From contig DVIW01000006.1 of NCBI GenBank assembly GCA_018710945.1, positions 34,823 through 98,822 of the forward strand: a DNA stretch of 64,000 nt. Reading direction: 5' to 3'. This DNA is from Candidatus Aphodovivens avistercoris (GTDB lineage Bacteria > Actinomycetota > Coriobacteriia > Coriobacteriales > Eggerthellaceae). The translations under genes and the position numbers were made by a program. Below the pieces are notes generated by a model that did not search any database, had not been told where the DNA came from, and saw nothing but the letters and a program-made list of their open reading frames with translations. Positions 1 through 8,528 of the stretch are shown here, one piece after another. How positions within the stretch are numbered: the stretch's first letter is position 1; each line of letters opens with the position of its first letter.

Positions 1-228
1 CGTGCAGCCCGCGCGCAGCGCCGCCGCCAGCAGATAGGCCGAATCCGCCCCGCCCGAGAACGCCAGCGCGAACCGCGGAGCGCGCGCGAAGAACGCGTCC
101 AAGGACTCCGCGTCCAAACGCTGCCCTTCGCCCACCGTCACCTCGGGAGCGCCCGCATCGCGCGCATCCTGCGCGGCGCGCACATCCGAAGCAGCGCACT
201 CATTCGGTACCGCCTCCTTCTCCAGCAT
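1..228 (-). CDS. larE: LarE-like ATP-dependent sacrificial sulfur transferase (N-terminal part)
   Basis: Only the first 76 residues are in the window; the gene continues past position 1. The start is the ATG at 228. After an acidic leader of about 45 residues comes the PP-loop pyrophosphatase signature AFSGGADSAYLLAAAL (about residues 54-69). This is typical of LarE and related ATP-pyrophosphatases, which adenylate the pincer nicotinate cofactor and donate a cysteine sulfur to it for nickel-pincer racemases. The SGGxDS P-loop is also found in asparagine synthetases, NAD synthetases and tRNA thiolases. The short N-terminus before the loop fits LarE best. A lar operon would lie to the left, outside the window, so the assignment rests on the motif alone. 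Confidence 0.6.
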   Translation of the reverse strand, partial: MLEKEAVPNECAASDVRAAQDARDAGAPEVTVGEGQRLDAESLDAFFARAPRFALAFSGGADSAYLLAAALRAGCT

Positions 229-347
229 CCGCCCTCCTTTCGAACGCATGCAGCATAACGCTTGGAGCGCACTCAAAGGCAAGGGAAGCACCATCGCCGC
301 CAAACGCGACGCCAATCCCTCCCGACAGCCCTTCTCGGCGGCCCCCG

Positions 348-408
348 TAACCCCAACAAACAGCTTTTTTACTATTTCGGATCAAAAAACGCGTTTGTTG
401 GGGTCAAT
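348..408 (+). repeat. Intergenic hairpin repeat, copy 1
   Basis: CCCCAACAAAC at 351-361 and its exact reverse complement GTTTGTTGGGG at 393-403 form an imperfect hairpin element of about 60 bp with an AT-rich centre. A second copy lies inverted at 543-603 (see that entry). The AT-rich core contrasts with the GC-rich surroundings. This looks like a dispersed extragenic element, not coding sequence. Confidence 0.6.
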
Positions 409-542
409 CGATGCAAGAATCGCCAGAAAAGAACCCGTCGCGCTCTTTTCCGCACCCGGAGCATCATCTGTTCCCAATCAAGAATGATTCCTACCTGGTG
501 CTTTCTGAAGGCGTGCTTTCCGCAGCAACTTCAGGCGCGCAC

Positions 543-603
543 TGAAACCCAAGAAACGTCTTTTCTGTTCCAAAATCTCAATTTTGCTGTTTGTTGGGGT
601 TGC
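543..603 (-). repeat. Intergenic hairpin repeat, copy 2 (inverted)
   Basis: Read on the minus strand this aligns without gaps to the copy at 348-408. Shared blocks include AACCCCAACAAACAGC, then ATTT-GGA-CA-AAAA, then CGTTT-TTGGG. The far arm is diverged (TTTCTTGGG in place of TTTGTTGGG). The two copies point away from each other across about 135 bp. The whole spacer 229-719 has no gene I can support; it holds these two elements and the tandem repeat at 649-711. Confidence 0.6.
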
Positions 604-648
604 GACAGCGAATGCGTCGGGGTCGGGCCGCTGGAGAGCGCGACGGCA

Positions 649-711
649 GCGCCCCTCACAGCCAGGGCGCCCCTCACAGCCAGGGCGCCCCTCGCAACCG
701 GGGCGCCCCAC
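649..711. repeat. 18-bp GC-rich tandem repeat
   Basis: Two perfect units of GCGCCCCTCACAGCCAGG (649-666, 667-684), one diverged unit (685-702) and a partial fourth unit. It ends a few bases beyond the ychF stop codon. The period of 18 keeps frame but no start or RBS suggests translation. It probably arose by slippage and may form stable RNA structure at the 3' end of the ychF message. Confidence 0.8.
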
Positions 712-719
712 CCCGCACG

Positions 720-1784
720 CTACACGTTGAACTTGAAGTGCATCACGTCGCCGTCCTGCACCACGTACTCCTTGCCTTCCTGGCGCAGCTTGCCGGCGTC
801 ACGGCAGCCCTTCTCGCCGCCGAGCGCCACGTAGTCCTCGAAGCTCGCGGTCTCGGCCTTGATGAAGCCGCGCTCGAAATCAGTGTGGATGACGCCGGCC
901 GCCTGCGGCGCCTTCGCGCCGATGGGGATGGTCCAGGCGCGCGTCTCGGTCTCGCCGCTGGTGAAGTAGCTCTGCAGTCCCAGCAGGCGATACGCCTCGC
1001 GCACCAGGCGCGCCAGGCCGCTTTCCTCAAGGCCCATGGCCTCCAGGTACTCCTTGGCTTCCTCAGGGTCCAGCTCGGCCAGGTCGGCCTCCACCTTCGC
1101 GGAGATGGGCACCGGCGTGCAGCCGTCGATCTCGGGCAGCTCGGCGTCCAGCTGGTCCTCGTCCACGTTGGCGATGTAGAGCATCGGCTTCATCGTCAGC
1201 AGGTGCAGCTCGTAGACGGCCGCGCGCTCGTCGTCGGAAAGCTCCAGCGTGCGCGCGCGGTGCCCCTCGTTCAGCCCGTCGAGCACCTTCTTCGCCACCG
1301 CCAGCTTCGCCGCGCCCGCCTTGTCGCGCTTGGCCTCTTTCTCAAGGCGCGGGATGGCCTTCTCGATGGTGGCCATGTCGGCCAGGATCAGCTCGGTCTT
1401 GATGGTCTCCACGTCGCTTTGCGGGTCCACCTTGCCCGCCACGTGCACCACGTCCGGGTCGCCGAAGAAGCGCACGACCTCGCAGATAGCGTCCGTCTCG
1501 CGGATGTTCGCCAGGAACTGGTTGCCCAGGCCCTCGCCCTGCGACGCACCCGCCACCAAACCGGCGATGTCCACGAACTCCACCGTGGCCGGCACGATCT
1601 TGGCCGGGTTGTCGATCTTCGCCAGCGCCTCCAGGCGCGCGTCGGGCACCGGCACGATGCCCACGTTGGGCTCGATGGTGGCGAAGGGGTAGTTGGCGGC
1701 CAGCCCGCCTTTGTTGGTGAGCGCCGTGAACAGCGTGGACTTGCCCACGTTGGGCAGCCCCACGATACCGATGGAAAGCGACAT
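720..1784 (-). CDS. ychF: Redox-regulated ATPase/GTPase YchF (Obg family)
   Basis: 354 residues, close to the usual 360 or so. The Obg-type G domain starts at once, with the P-loop GLPNVGKST at residues 9-17 and the YchF hallmark [12 protein letters not shown] just after it. The C-terminus is the TGS domain, with the typical ending [19 protein letters not shown]. YchF is a ribosome-associated P-loop NTPase that prefers ATP and acts in translation and oxidative-stress responses. The gene stands alone on the minus strand, with the repeat-rich spacer downstream and the NrfD gene's downstream side on the right. Identity is secure. Confidence 0.97.
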   Translation of the reverse strand: MSLSIGIVGLPNVGKSTLFTALTNKGGLAANYPFATIEPNVGIVPVPDARLEALAKIDNPAKIVPATVEFVDIAGLVAGASQGEGLGNQFLANIRETDAICEVVRFFGDPDVVHVAGKVDPQSDVETIKTELILADMATIEKAIPRLEKEAKRDKAGAAKLAVAKKVLDGLNEGHRARTLELSDDERAAVYELHLLTMKPMLYIANVDEDQLDAELPEIDGCTPVPISAKVEADLAELDPEEAKEYLEAMGLEESGLARLVREAYRLLGLQSYFTSGETETRAWTIPIGAKAPQAAGVIHTDFERGFIKAETASFEDYVALGGEKGCRDAGKLRQEGKEYVVQDGDVMHFKFNV

Positions 1785-2022
1785 GGGAATCTTCCTTCTA
1801 GCGTTTCGTTACCGTAACCGCTTTATGATACCGCACGCCGCGCCCCGCCGCAGCAAGACGGCAACGGTGTCATCGGATGCGTCCCTTTGTCACTTTGCCT
1901 TTGTCACTTTGTCACCCCTTTGTCACCCCTTTGTCACCGTCGCGCCGCGCCATCCCCATAAACGCGAGGGCCGCCCCGCCGAAGCGGAACGGCCCTCGCA
2001 AAGGGGAAGGAAACCGGAGCGG

Positions 2023-2916
2023 CTACACCAGCGGCACCACGATGGTCACGGGAACCGCCGCCGCCACGATCAGGAAGCGGAGCAAGAAGCCGCCCACCAG
2101 CACGCCGGCGTCAGAGAAGAAGCTGATCCAGTGCGCCTTGCGGCTCTCCTCGAACTCCTTCGGGCTGAAGAACAGAAGCCAGGTCTCAAGCACGGTGGGA
2201 AGCACCAGGCCGATGAGCACCAGGCCAATCCAGAACCACAGCGCCCACTCGCCGGCCACCAGGCTCATGATGGAAGCGTTGCCCGCGAAGCCGGTCTGCG
2301 CGGTGATGAAGCACAGCGAGGCCACCAGCACCAGCTCGATGATGGGCAGGCAGAAGTGGAACTTCTTCAGCACGCCCACGCGGATGAACTCGTCGGCGTG
2401 GCGCACCACGGCTACCATCAGCACCGACGCCGCGCCGGAGGACAGCGCCGACACCACGAACAGGATGGGCAGCAGCGCGTTGTTCCACAGCGGGTAGGTC
2501 TGGCACACGCCCAGCAGCGCACCCGTGTAGATAGCCACGCACACCGCCAGCACCACGCCGGCGATCTCAAGCCAGTTGGGTATGGCGCGCTTCATGCGGT
2601 CCAGGATGAACGCCACGATGGCCACCACCATGAACAGGCCCAGGAACACCACGCCCCACATCATCACGGAGCCGGGGTTCATCAGCAGGTAGAAGAAGCG
2701 GATGGGGTTGTGCAGGCCCGCTTCGGCGTCCACCATCAGAAGGACCAGGCCAACGGCTACCGCCAGCGGGGCGATGATGCGGCCCATCTTCTGCATGGAC
2801 GTGGCCTCAGGATGGCGCCAGCCCAGAAACGCGGAGGTGATGAACGCGCCCGCGCCCAGGCCCGCAAGGAACAGGTACCACGAGATGATGGGACCCCAGA
2901 TGGGTTCGAACGTCAT
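2023..2916 (-). CDS. NrfD/PsrC-type membrane anchor subunit of a molybdopterin oxidoreductase
   Basis: 297 residues with about eight hydrophobic segments and an NrfD/DmsC-like N-terminus (WGPIISWYLFLAGLGAGAF). This family holds the quinone/menaquinone site and anchors the FeS and catalytic subunits in the cytoplasmic membrane. The ATG at 2916 was chosen because it opens the family-like N-terminus and lies 5 bp after the stop of the FeS gene. A longer reading frame upstream only overlaps that gene. It is the last gene of the torD-catalytic-FeS-anchor operon. Sequence alone does not give the substrate or the direction of electron flow. Confidence 0.9.
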   Translation of the reverse strand: MTFEPIWGPIISWYLFLAGLGAGAFITSAFLGWRHPEATSMQKMGRIIAPLAVAVGLVLLMVDAEAGLHNPIRFFYLLMNPGSVMMWGVVFLGLFMVVAIVAFILDRMKRAIPNWLEIAGVVLAVCVAIYTGALLGVCQTYPLWNNALLPILFVVSALSSGAASVLMVAVVRHADEFIRVGVLKKFHFCLPIIELVLVASLCFITAQTGFAGNASIMSLVAGEWALWFWIGLVLIGLVLPTVLETWLLFFSPKEFEESRKAHWISFFSDAGVLVGGFLLRFLIVAAAVPVTIVVPLV

Positions 2917-2921
2917 AGGAA

Positions 2922-3467
2922 TCACCTCACGTAGAAGATCTTGGCCGTCGTCAGATCGCCTGCGATGGGCAGCGCGTTCTTCTCGACGATGGCGCGGGAC
3001 AGCTCGCAGTCGGGGTCGTCCAGGTCGCCGAAGATGCGGCACCCGGTCACGCACGCGGTCACGCACGTGTTCGACGGGGTCTCAGGATGCTCGTAGACCC
3101 AGTGGTGGCAGAACTTGCACTTCTCCACGGCGCCCGACACCTTGTTGTGCACGCGCACCTGGTAGGGGCACGCGGCCATGCAGTAGCGGCAGCCGATGCA
3201 CTTGCTCTCGTCCACCGTCACCACGCCGCCCTCGCCGATGGCGGAAGCGCCCGTGGGGCACACGCTCACGCAGGGGGCGTCCTCGCAGTGCATGCACTGC
3301 AGCGGCACGCTCTCGTGGCGCACGTTGGGCAGGGTGCCCGTCTCGCGCTCTTCGTAGCGGATGTAGTCCACCTCGGCATCCAGGCCGTTTTGGCGCTGGC
3401 ACGCGGTGCGGCAGGCGTAGCAGCCGATGCAGTTGGTGGTATCTATCAGCATTCCGTAGCGGGTCAT
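2922..3467 (-). CDS. 4Fe-4S ferredoxin-type electron-transfer subunit (DmsB/PsrB-like)
   Basis: 181 residues. Cysteine clusters in family order: CIGCYACRTAC near residue 14, CMHCEDAPCVSVCP near 58, CIGCRYCMAACP near 90, and CKFC with CVTACVTGC near 118-142. Together these can ligate four 4Fe-4S clusters, as in DmsB, PsrB and TtrB. The protein links the molybdenum subunit to the NrfD anchor. Its ATG shares one base with the upstream gene's TAA (TAATG at 3467), so the two are probably translationally coupled. It has no signal peptide of its own, which is usual because it is exported together with the Tat-borne catalytic subunit. Confidence 0.95.
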   Translation of the reverse strand: MTRYGMLIDTTNCIGCYACRTACQRQNGLDAEVDYIRYEERETGTLPNVRHESVPLQCMHCEDAPCVSVCPTGASAIGEGGVVTVDESKCIGCRYCMAACPYQVRVHNKVSGAVEKCKFCHHWVYEHPETPSNTCVTACVTGCRIFGDLDDPDCELSRAIVEKNALPIAGDLTTAKIFYVR

Positions 3468-5668
3468 TATGCACCTACCTTCTTAACCGTGACGATGGTC
3501 TCCTGAGACATCGTCCCGCCGTAGCCCGGCTCGATGTGGAACGGCACGAAGTCCATCTGGCGCAGGCCCACGTTGTAGGCCGTCTTCTGCTCGGGCACCG
3601 AGCAGCCGTAGTGGCTCGGCAGGTAGATCGACGTGGGCTCGATGCGCTGGGTCACCTTCACGCGCGTCGTGCCGGTGTGCGTCTCGGAGGACACCTCCAC
3701 CTCGTCGCCGTCGGCGATGCCCATCTGCGCCGCCACGTCGGCGTTCATCCAGATGCGCTCCAGCCCGTACATCTTCGTGATGGCCATCAGCGGCTCGATG
3801 TTGGCCGTCTGGGTGTGGGTGTGGATGGCCTGCTTGCCGCCCACCAGGCGGAACTGGCCCTCGCCCGGGGTCACCTTCGTTTCAAGCCAGCCAGGGGAAG
3901 CCGGGAATCCGGCCGCCACGCAGGCGTCGCTGGTGAAGTGGACCTTCTTGTCGGCGGTGCCCCACGTGGTCTTGAGAGCGTACTTCAGCTCCTTCTCGGG
4001 GAAGGTGATGGTGCCGCCGGCCTCGCGCAGCGCGTCGAGGGACAGGCCGATGGTCTGCAGCTGGGCGTCGGCCAGCTCGTCGACGGTGAACTGGAAGTAC
4101 TCGCCCACGCCGCAGGCGTTCGCCAGCTCGGTGAAGATCTCGTCCACCGGCTTGGTGTTCGGGTGGATCTTCTCGATCACGCGGTCGCGCAGGCTGACCA
4201 CGGGGATCTTGCCGCCCACGAACTCGGGCACCTCGAGGCGCTCCAAGTAGCACGTGTCGGGCAGGACGTACTGGCAGGCCTGGCAGGTCTCGGTCAGCTG
4301 CACGTCGATGGCCACCGACAGCTCGGCGCCGGAGAGGAACTCGGTCAGCTGCGCCGGGTTGGAGTAGCCCGCCACGCAGTTGGACTGGTAGAAAAACACG
4401 CCCTTGACCTTGCCCTCGGGGATGAGCGAGAGCGCGTAGGTGGACACGCCCATGCCGCCGGAGGACAGCGGATACTCGGCCTGGCCGATGATCTTGCCCT
4501 CGGGCTTGGCGGGAGCGGCGAACTTCGGGTCGGTCAGCTTGCCGGCCGCGGCGCTGGCCGGGAAGTAGGCGCCACCCTCAAGGCCCCAGCAGCCCAGCAG
4601 CGTGTTGAACAGGCACAGCGCACGCGCGGTCTCGCCGGAGTTCTGGTGCGCGCAGCCGAACGCCGCACGCCAGCCCTGCTCGATGCAGGCCTTCGGCGCA
4701 GCTTCCCACATCTCGTTGGCAAGGCGCTCGATGGTCTCGGCGGGAATGCCGGTGATCTCGGAGGCCCACTCGGGCGTGTACTCGGTCACGCGCTCGGCCC
4801 AGTCCTCGAAGCCCACCGTGTAGTTGGCGATGTAGTCGGCGTCGTACTTGTTCTGCGAGATCAGCACGTTGGCCATCGCCAGGATGAGCGCCAGGTCGGT
4901 ACCGGGCTTGATGGGCACCCACTCGTCGGCGTACAGGCAGCTGGCGTTCTGGCGCGGATCTACGATCACGACGTGCACGCCGTTGGCCTTCGCGTCGCGC
5001 AGCGCGTGCAGCGAGCTGGGGCGGATGCCGTCAGCGTAGCTGCGGCCCAGGAACATGACCATGTTGGCGTTGGCGACGTCGGCCGTGAAGTCGGCTGCGC
5101 CGATGGCCTGGGTCATGCCGGAGTTCTTCGACATGTTGCACGCCACGCCATGGGTGTAGGTGTTGGGCGACCCGAGCGCCTGCATGAAGCGGGCGGTGTA
5201 GAAGCTGCCCGACGGACGCGGGTCCTGGATCATCACCAGGGCGTTGGGGCCGTCGGCGTCGATGATGCCCTGCACCTTCTCGGAGATCTCGGCCAGCGCC
5301 TGGTCCCAGGAAATGGCCTCGAACTTGCCGGAGTCGTTCTTCTTCAGCGGGTCGGTCAGGCGATCCTCCGACCACGCGATGGACGCGTAGCCGTAGCCGC
5401 GCGCGCACAGCGTGCCGTCGCAGTACGGATGGTCCTTGTCGCCCACCATCTCGGTGAAGCGGCCGTCCTCGCCCACGTAAGCGGTGAACCCGCACTTGGA
5501 CGAGCAGGAGTTGCACAGCGAATGCACGGCCTTCTTCTCGCCGCCAGCGGCGTGCGCCTGCTCGGCCTCCCAGGCGGAAAAGCCCAGAAAGCCGCTGCCG
5601 GCCGCCCCCGCGGCAACACCCGCGCTGCGCGCGAGGAAGCTTCGCCTGGTGATCGAGTTTTCCGTCAT
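3467..5668 (-). CDS. Tat-exported molybdopterin-dependent oxidoreductase, PhsA/PsrA-like catalytic subunit
   Basis: 733 residues. A twin-arginine signal (SITRRSFLARS, residues 5-15) precedes a hydrophobic stretch and an Ala-rich cleavage region near 40. The N-terminal 4Fe-4S motif uses Cys52, Cys55, Cys59 and Cys88. Cys177 in GVACNMSKNSG sits where PsrA/PhsA-type enzymes carry the cysteine ligand to molybdenum. The C-terminal guanylate-binding domain ends near HYGCSVPEQ. This is the DMSO-reductase superfamily, bis-MGD type, with the active site outside the membrane. Candidate substrates are sulfur compounds or organic acceptors; in Eggerthellaceae, close families also dehydroxylate catechols. 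The substrate cannot be read from the sequence. Confidence 0.92.
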   Translation of the reverse strand: MTENSITRRSFLARSAGVAAGAAGSGFLGFSAWEAEQAHAAGGEKKAVHSLCNSCSSKCGFTAYVGEDGRFTEMVGDKDHPYCDGTLCARGYGYASIAWSEDRLTDPLKKNDSGKFEAISWDQALAEISEKVQGIIDADGPNALVMIQDPRPSGSFYTARFMQALGSPNTYTHGVACNMSKNSGMTQAIGAADFTADVANANMVMFLGRSYADGIRPSSLHALRDAKANGVHVVIVDPRQNASCLYADEWVPIKPGTDLALILAMANVLISQNKYDADYIANYTVGFEDWAERVTEYTPEWASEITGIPAETIERLANEMWEAAPKACIEQGWRAAFGCAHQNSGETARALCLFNTLLGCWGLEGGAYFPASAAAGKLTDPKFAAPAKPEGKIIGQAEYPLSSGGMGVSTYALSLIPEGKVKGVFFYQSNCVAGYSNPAQLTEFLSGAELSVAIDVQLTETCQACQYVLPDTCYLERLEVPEFVGGKIPVVSLRDRVIEKIHPNTKPVDEIFTELANACGVGEYFQFTVDELADAQLQTIGLSLDALREAGGTITFPEKELKYALKTTWGTADKKVHFTSDACVAAGFPASPGWLETKVTPGEGQFRLVGGKQAIHTHTQTANIEPLMAITKMYGLERIWMNADVAAQMGIADGDEVEVSSETHTGTTRVKVTQRIEPTSIYLPSHYGCSVPEQKTAYNVGLRQMDFVPFHIEPGYGGTMSQETIVTVKKVGA

Positions 5669-5791
5669 CGTCTCCCCCTTCTCTTTCTCGTCTATCCCTT
5701 TGCCTTGCTTCTATTCGCATGCGTCGAAACGCTAGACGAACCGTAAGTGCCGGAAGAGGCGCGGCGCCCCTCCCGTTGCGCGCGACCTTTC

Positions 5792-6490
5792 TTACGCAGA
5801 GGCCGCCGCGAGCGCGCCGACAACCAGCTCCTGCTGGGCGCGGATGCCCAGCAGCGCATCCACCAGCGCCAGGTAGAACAGGGCCTCATCCCCCAGCCCC
5901 ACCAGCTTCAGCCGGTAGGCGGTCAGCCAGCCGGTGCGCTCCAAGAACAGCTGGCGCGCGTCGGCGGCGCGGCCGGCTTCCAGCAGCACCGACACGCACT
6001 CCAGCTCCAGCGCCAGATGGTCGGGGCAGGCCGAGAACTCCTCGGGCACCTGCATCCCCAGCGACGCGATGAGGTCTTCCATGTACAGCGCGGTGTCGGC
6101 CTTGTACAGCCCGCTTTGATGGGCGAACGGGCCGCGCACGGGATCGTGCGTCCATTCCACGTAGAGCGACTCGACAGGCAGCGCGCTTTCCGGCAGGCCT
6201 CCGGTGAAGTGGCGCGCGGCGAAGGTGCGCTTCTCGGCGAACGAGGGCGGGGCGAACAGGGCGTCCACCTCGCGCTCGGCCAGAAACTCCTGCAGCGGTG
6301 CGCCGCGGTGCGCCCGCGCGATGGGGGCGTCGCCGGCTCCCCAGACAGAAGCGTCGGAAAGCAGCGCGCGCAGGCGGGAAAGGAAGGCCTCCCATTCGTC
6401 GGTGCGCACGACGTCGCGCCAGGCGTCCTCGGACGCCGGACCGAAGCACTGCGCCGCCACGGACATGAAGCGGGCGTCGTCCATCGCCAT
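5792..6490 (-). CDS. torD: TorD/DmsD-family chaperone for the molybdoenzyme
   Basis: 232 residues, mostly helical. The family motif CPDHLALELE lies at about residue 140-150, near a preceding YVEWTHDP stretch. TorD-like proteins bind the Tat signal and apo-form of a cognate molybdoenzyme and hold back export until the cofactor is inserted. The start at 6490 follows a GGGGAGGGGG ribosome-binding site; the much longer open frame to 7441 is only the shadow of the opposite-strand LuxR gene. It is the first gene of the oxidoreductase operon, 123 bp ahead of the catalytic subunit. Confidence 0.88.
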   Translation of the reverse strand: MAMDDARFMSVAAQCFGPASEDAWRDVVRTDEWEAFLSRLRALLSDASVWGAGDAPIARAHRGAPLQEFLAEREVDALFAPPSFAEKRTFAARHFTGGLPESALPVESLYVEWTHDPVRGPFAHQSGLYKADTALYMEDLIASLGMQVPEEFSACPDHLALELECVSVLLEAGRAADARQLFLERTGWLTAYRLKLVGLGDEALFYLALVDALLGIRAQQELVVGALAAASA

Positions 6491-6646
6491 GTCGGGTCCC
6501 CCTCCCCTTGTATGATGCCCCTCGGCCCTCCGCCGGCGGCGTGCCGCGGAGGGGCCGGCGCGCCCGGCGGATCGGGCGGGCGCGCCGTTGCGCCGCCGCA
6601 TCGGGCGGCTTGCGCTGCATCGAAGTATGGGGGCGCAGGCGGCGGG

Positions 6647-6728
6647 CGTGTCATCTGTTAGGGGCGAAATCTGCCGGAAATCGCCGCCAGACGACAGGAA
6701 CGCCGTGTCCTCCGTTTCAGATGACACG
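6647..6728. promoter_or_regulatory. Widely spaced perfect inverted repeat in the torD/luxR divergent region
   Basis: CGTGTCATCTG (6647-6657) and its perfect reverse complement CAGATGACACG (6718-6728) are 60 bp apart between the two divergent genes. Paired operator sites for a dimeric or looping regulator are the simplest reading; the neighbouring LuxR-type protein is the obvious candidate binder. The rest of 6491-6848 holds GC-rich imperfect repeats and no gene. Confidence 0.5.
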
Positions 6729-6848
6729 GCGGGCGAATGATGGAGCATAGTTCTTCTCACCTGGGATTTTAAGCAAGATGACGCTGAAGGCGACAAGCGG
6801 GGCGCCGCGACGGGCGCGCCAGGGGACACGCGGGGGAAGGAAGGGCGC

Positions 6849-8480
6849 ATGCAGACAGCCGACACGGCGCAGGACGCGAACGCGCGCGAACGGGAGGGCT
6901 TCTTCGCGCGCCATGCCGCGCTGTGGCCGGTGGCATGCGGCCTGGCCTGCGCCCACATGGGGCTCACGGTGGCCACGGCGGGTAGCCTGCGCTTCACCGA
7001 CGAGGGCGTGTTCACCGACGGCGCCGCAGTGGTGGCGCTGGTTCCCCTGCTCGTGGCCGCCGTCTTCCTGTACAAGGCGAAGGCCCGCTGCGACCGGCGG
7101 CACATGACCGCGCTCATCCGCATCGCCATAGCCGCGCAGGTGCTCATCGTGGTGACGATGGGCGTTTTGCGGTTCAGCGGGCTGTGCACCTTCCCCGTCC
7201 GCTTCGCGCTGAGCGTGGCGGCCACTTTCGCCTCGGTCACCTGCATCGCGTGCTGGCTGCGCCGCCCGCACGACGACGGCTGGCCGCTGGGGATGGCCGG
7301 CGGGGCCGTGCTGGTGTTCTCGGCCCTGGCTATAAGCCAGGTTCCCGTGTTCGCCACCGTGCTTCTGCCCGACGGGCTGCGCTGCCTGTTCATCGCTCCG
7401 TTCACGGCGGCGCAGTACCTCTGCCTGCGCTGGGCGCGCAAGCGGGGCGGGACCGACCGCGCCGCCGTGCTGGCCGCCGATGACTACTTCGCCTTCATGC
7501 GCGCCGGCGGGGCCAGCCGGCGCTTCCTGACCGCCTGCGCGCTTGGCCTGGCGGCGCTGTCGCTGGTGGCGGGCTTTCTGGAGGGCTTCCCCGACGGTGA
7601 GCCCATCCCCTTCACGCTGCCGGCGCGGACGGCGTGCTTCATCATCGGCGAGGCGATGTCCGTCCTGTTCGTCGTCGCCGTGACGCGGCGGCGCCGGCGC
7701 GCGATGACGGTGGGCATCTGGATCGTCATGGAGCTTCTGGCCGCGGTGACGCTGGTGCTGTACTGCGCCTTCCCCGGGCATCTGGAGGTGGGCGCCATCG
7801 CCGTCACCCTGCTGGGGACGCTCATGACGGCGTTCGTATGGCACCTGGTGATCGCCTACGTGTCTACCGGGTGGCGCGACCCGTTCTACTACGCCGTGGT
7901 GGTGTGGGGCGTCTGGACGGCGGCGGAGGCGGCGGGGCGCTTCGTGCTGCTGGGGGTCATGCCCACCGGCGGCGACAGCCACTTCACCGGCACCGTGATA
8001 AGCCTGCTTCTGCTCATATCCACGCAGATCATCCTCGTGAAGCTGATCGACGTGACGGAGTTCGCCGCGCGGGCCGCGCTCGGAGGCGCGCCGACCCCGG
8101 CAGGCGCCGCCGACGCAGCGGCAGCCGTCGAAGCTCCTGGCGCAGACGACGCCGCGCAGCCCGAAGCCGACGAGGCGCCCGCGAAGCCGCGCGCGCTGGA
8201 GCGCATCCTGGGCCTGGACGAGGACTCCACGCTGGCCGACGCGCGCCATGCGGTGGCGCGCCACAACGCCGAGCTGATGGGCACCCAGTTCCTGCTGTCC
8301 GGCCGCGAGGTGGAGGTGCTAGCGCTCTACGTGTCCGGCTTCACGCAGAAGCGCGTGGCCGAGGAGCTGCACATCTCGCAGACGACGGCCCACACCCACA
8401 TCGGCCGCATCTACTCCAAAACCGGCCTGCACTCCCGCCAAGAACTCCTCGACTACATGCGCCAATACGGCGATATGTAG
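6849..8480 (+). CDS. Membrane-bound LuxR-family transcriptional regulator
   Basis: 543 residues. The first 400 or so contain about twelve hydrophobic segments with no recognised sensor domain. After an Ala/Pro-rich linker comes a C-terminal LuxR/NarL-type helix-turn-helix: LSGREVEVLALYVSG, then AEELHISQTTAHTHIGRIYSK, about residues 478-540. This layout is common in Eggerthellaceae, where such regulators sit beside molybdopterin enzymes and are thought to sense their substrates. It is divergent from the torD-oxidoreductase operon, so regulation of that operon is likely but inferred. The ligand is unknown. Confidence 0.88.
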   Translation: MQTADTAQDANAREREGFFARHAALWPVACGLACAHMGLTVATAGSLRFTDEGVFTDGAAVVALVPLLVAAVFLYKAKARCDRRHMTALIRIAIAAQVLIVVTMGVLRFSGLCTFPVRFALSVAATFASVTCIACWLRRPHDDGWPLGMAGGAVLVFSALAISQVPVFATVLLPDGLRCLFIAPFTAAQYLCLRWARKRGGTDRAAVLAADDYFAFMRAGGASRRFLTACALGLAALSLVAGFLEGFPDGEPIPFTLPARTACFIIGEAMSVLFVVAVTRRRRRAMTVGIWIVMELLAAVTLVLYCAFPGHLEVGAIAVTLLGTLMTAFVWHLVIAYVSTGWRDPFYYAVVVWGVWTAAEAAGRFVLLGVMPTGGDSHFTGTVISLLLLISTQIILVKLIDVTEFAARAALGGAPTPAGAADAAAAVEAPGADDAAQPEADEAPAKPRALERILGLDEDSTLADARHAVARHNAELMGTQFLLSGREVEVLALYVSGFTQKRVAEELHISQTTAHTHIGRIYSKTGLHSRQELLDYMRQYGDM

Positions 8481-8528
8481 AGGGCGGCGCCACCCGCCGC
8501 AGCGCTGCCGCGGCCGGGGCGGCGCGCG

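Noticed and set aside
655..711. Tandem repeat as a possible CRISPR array
   Set aside because: Units are directly adjacent without spacers; it is a simple tandem repeat. No CRISPR array was seen in the window.
2702..5746. Plus-strand open frame of about 1000 codons opposite the molybdoenzyme genes
   Set aside because: It is the antisense shadow of high-GC genes; composition is His/Arg/Gly-rich without any domain, and three secure genes lie on the other strand.
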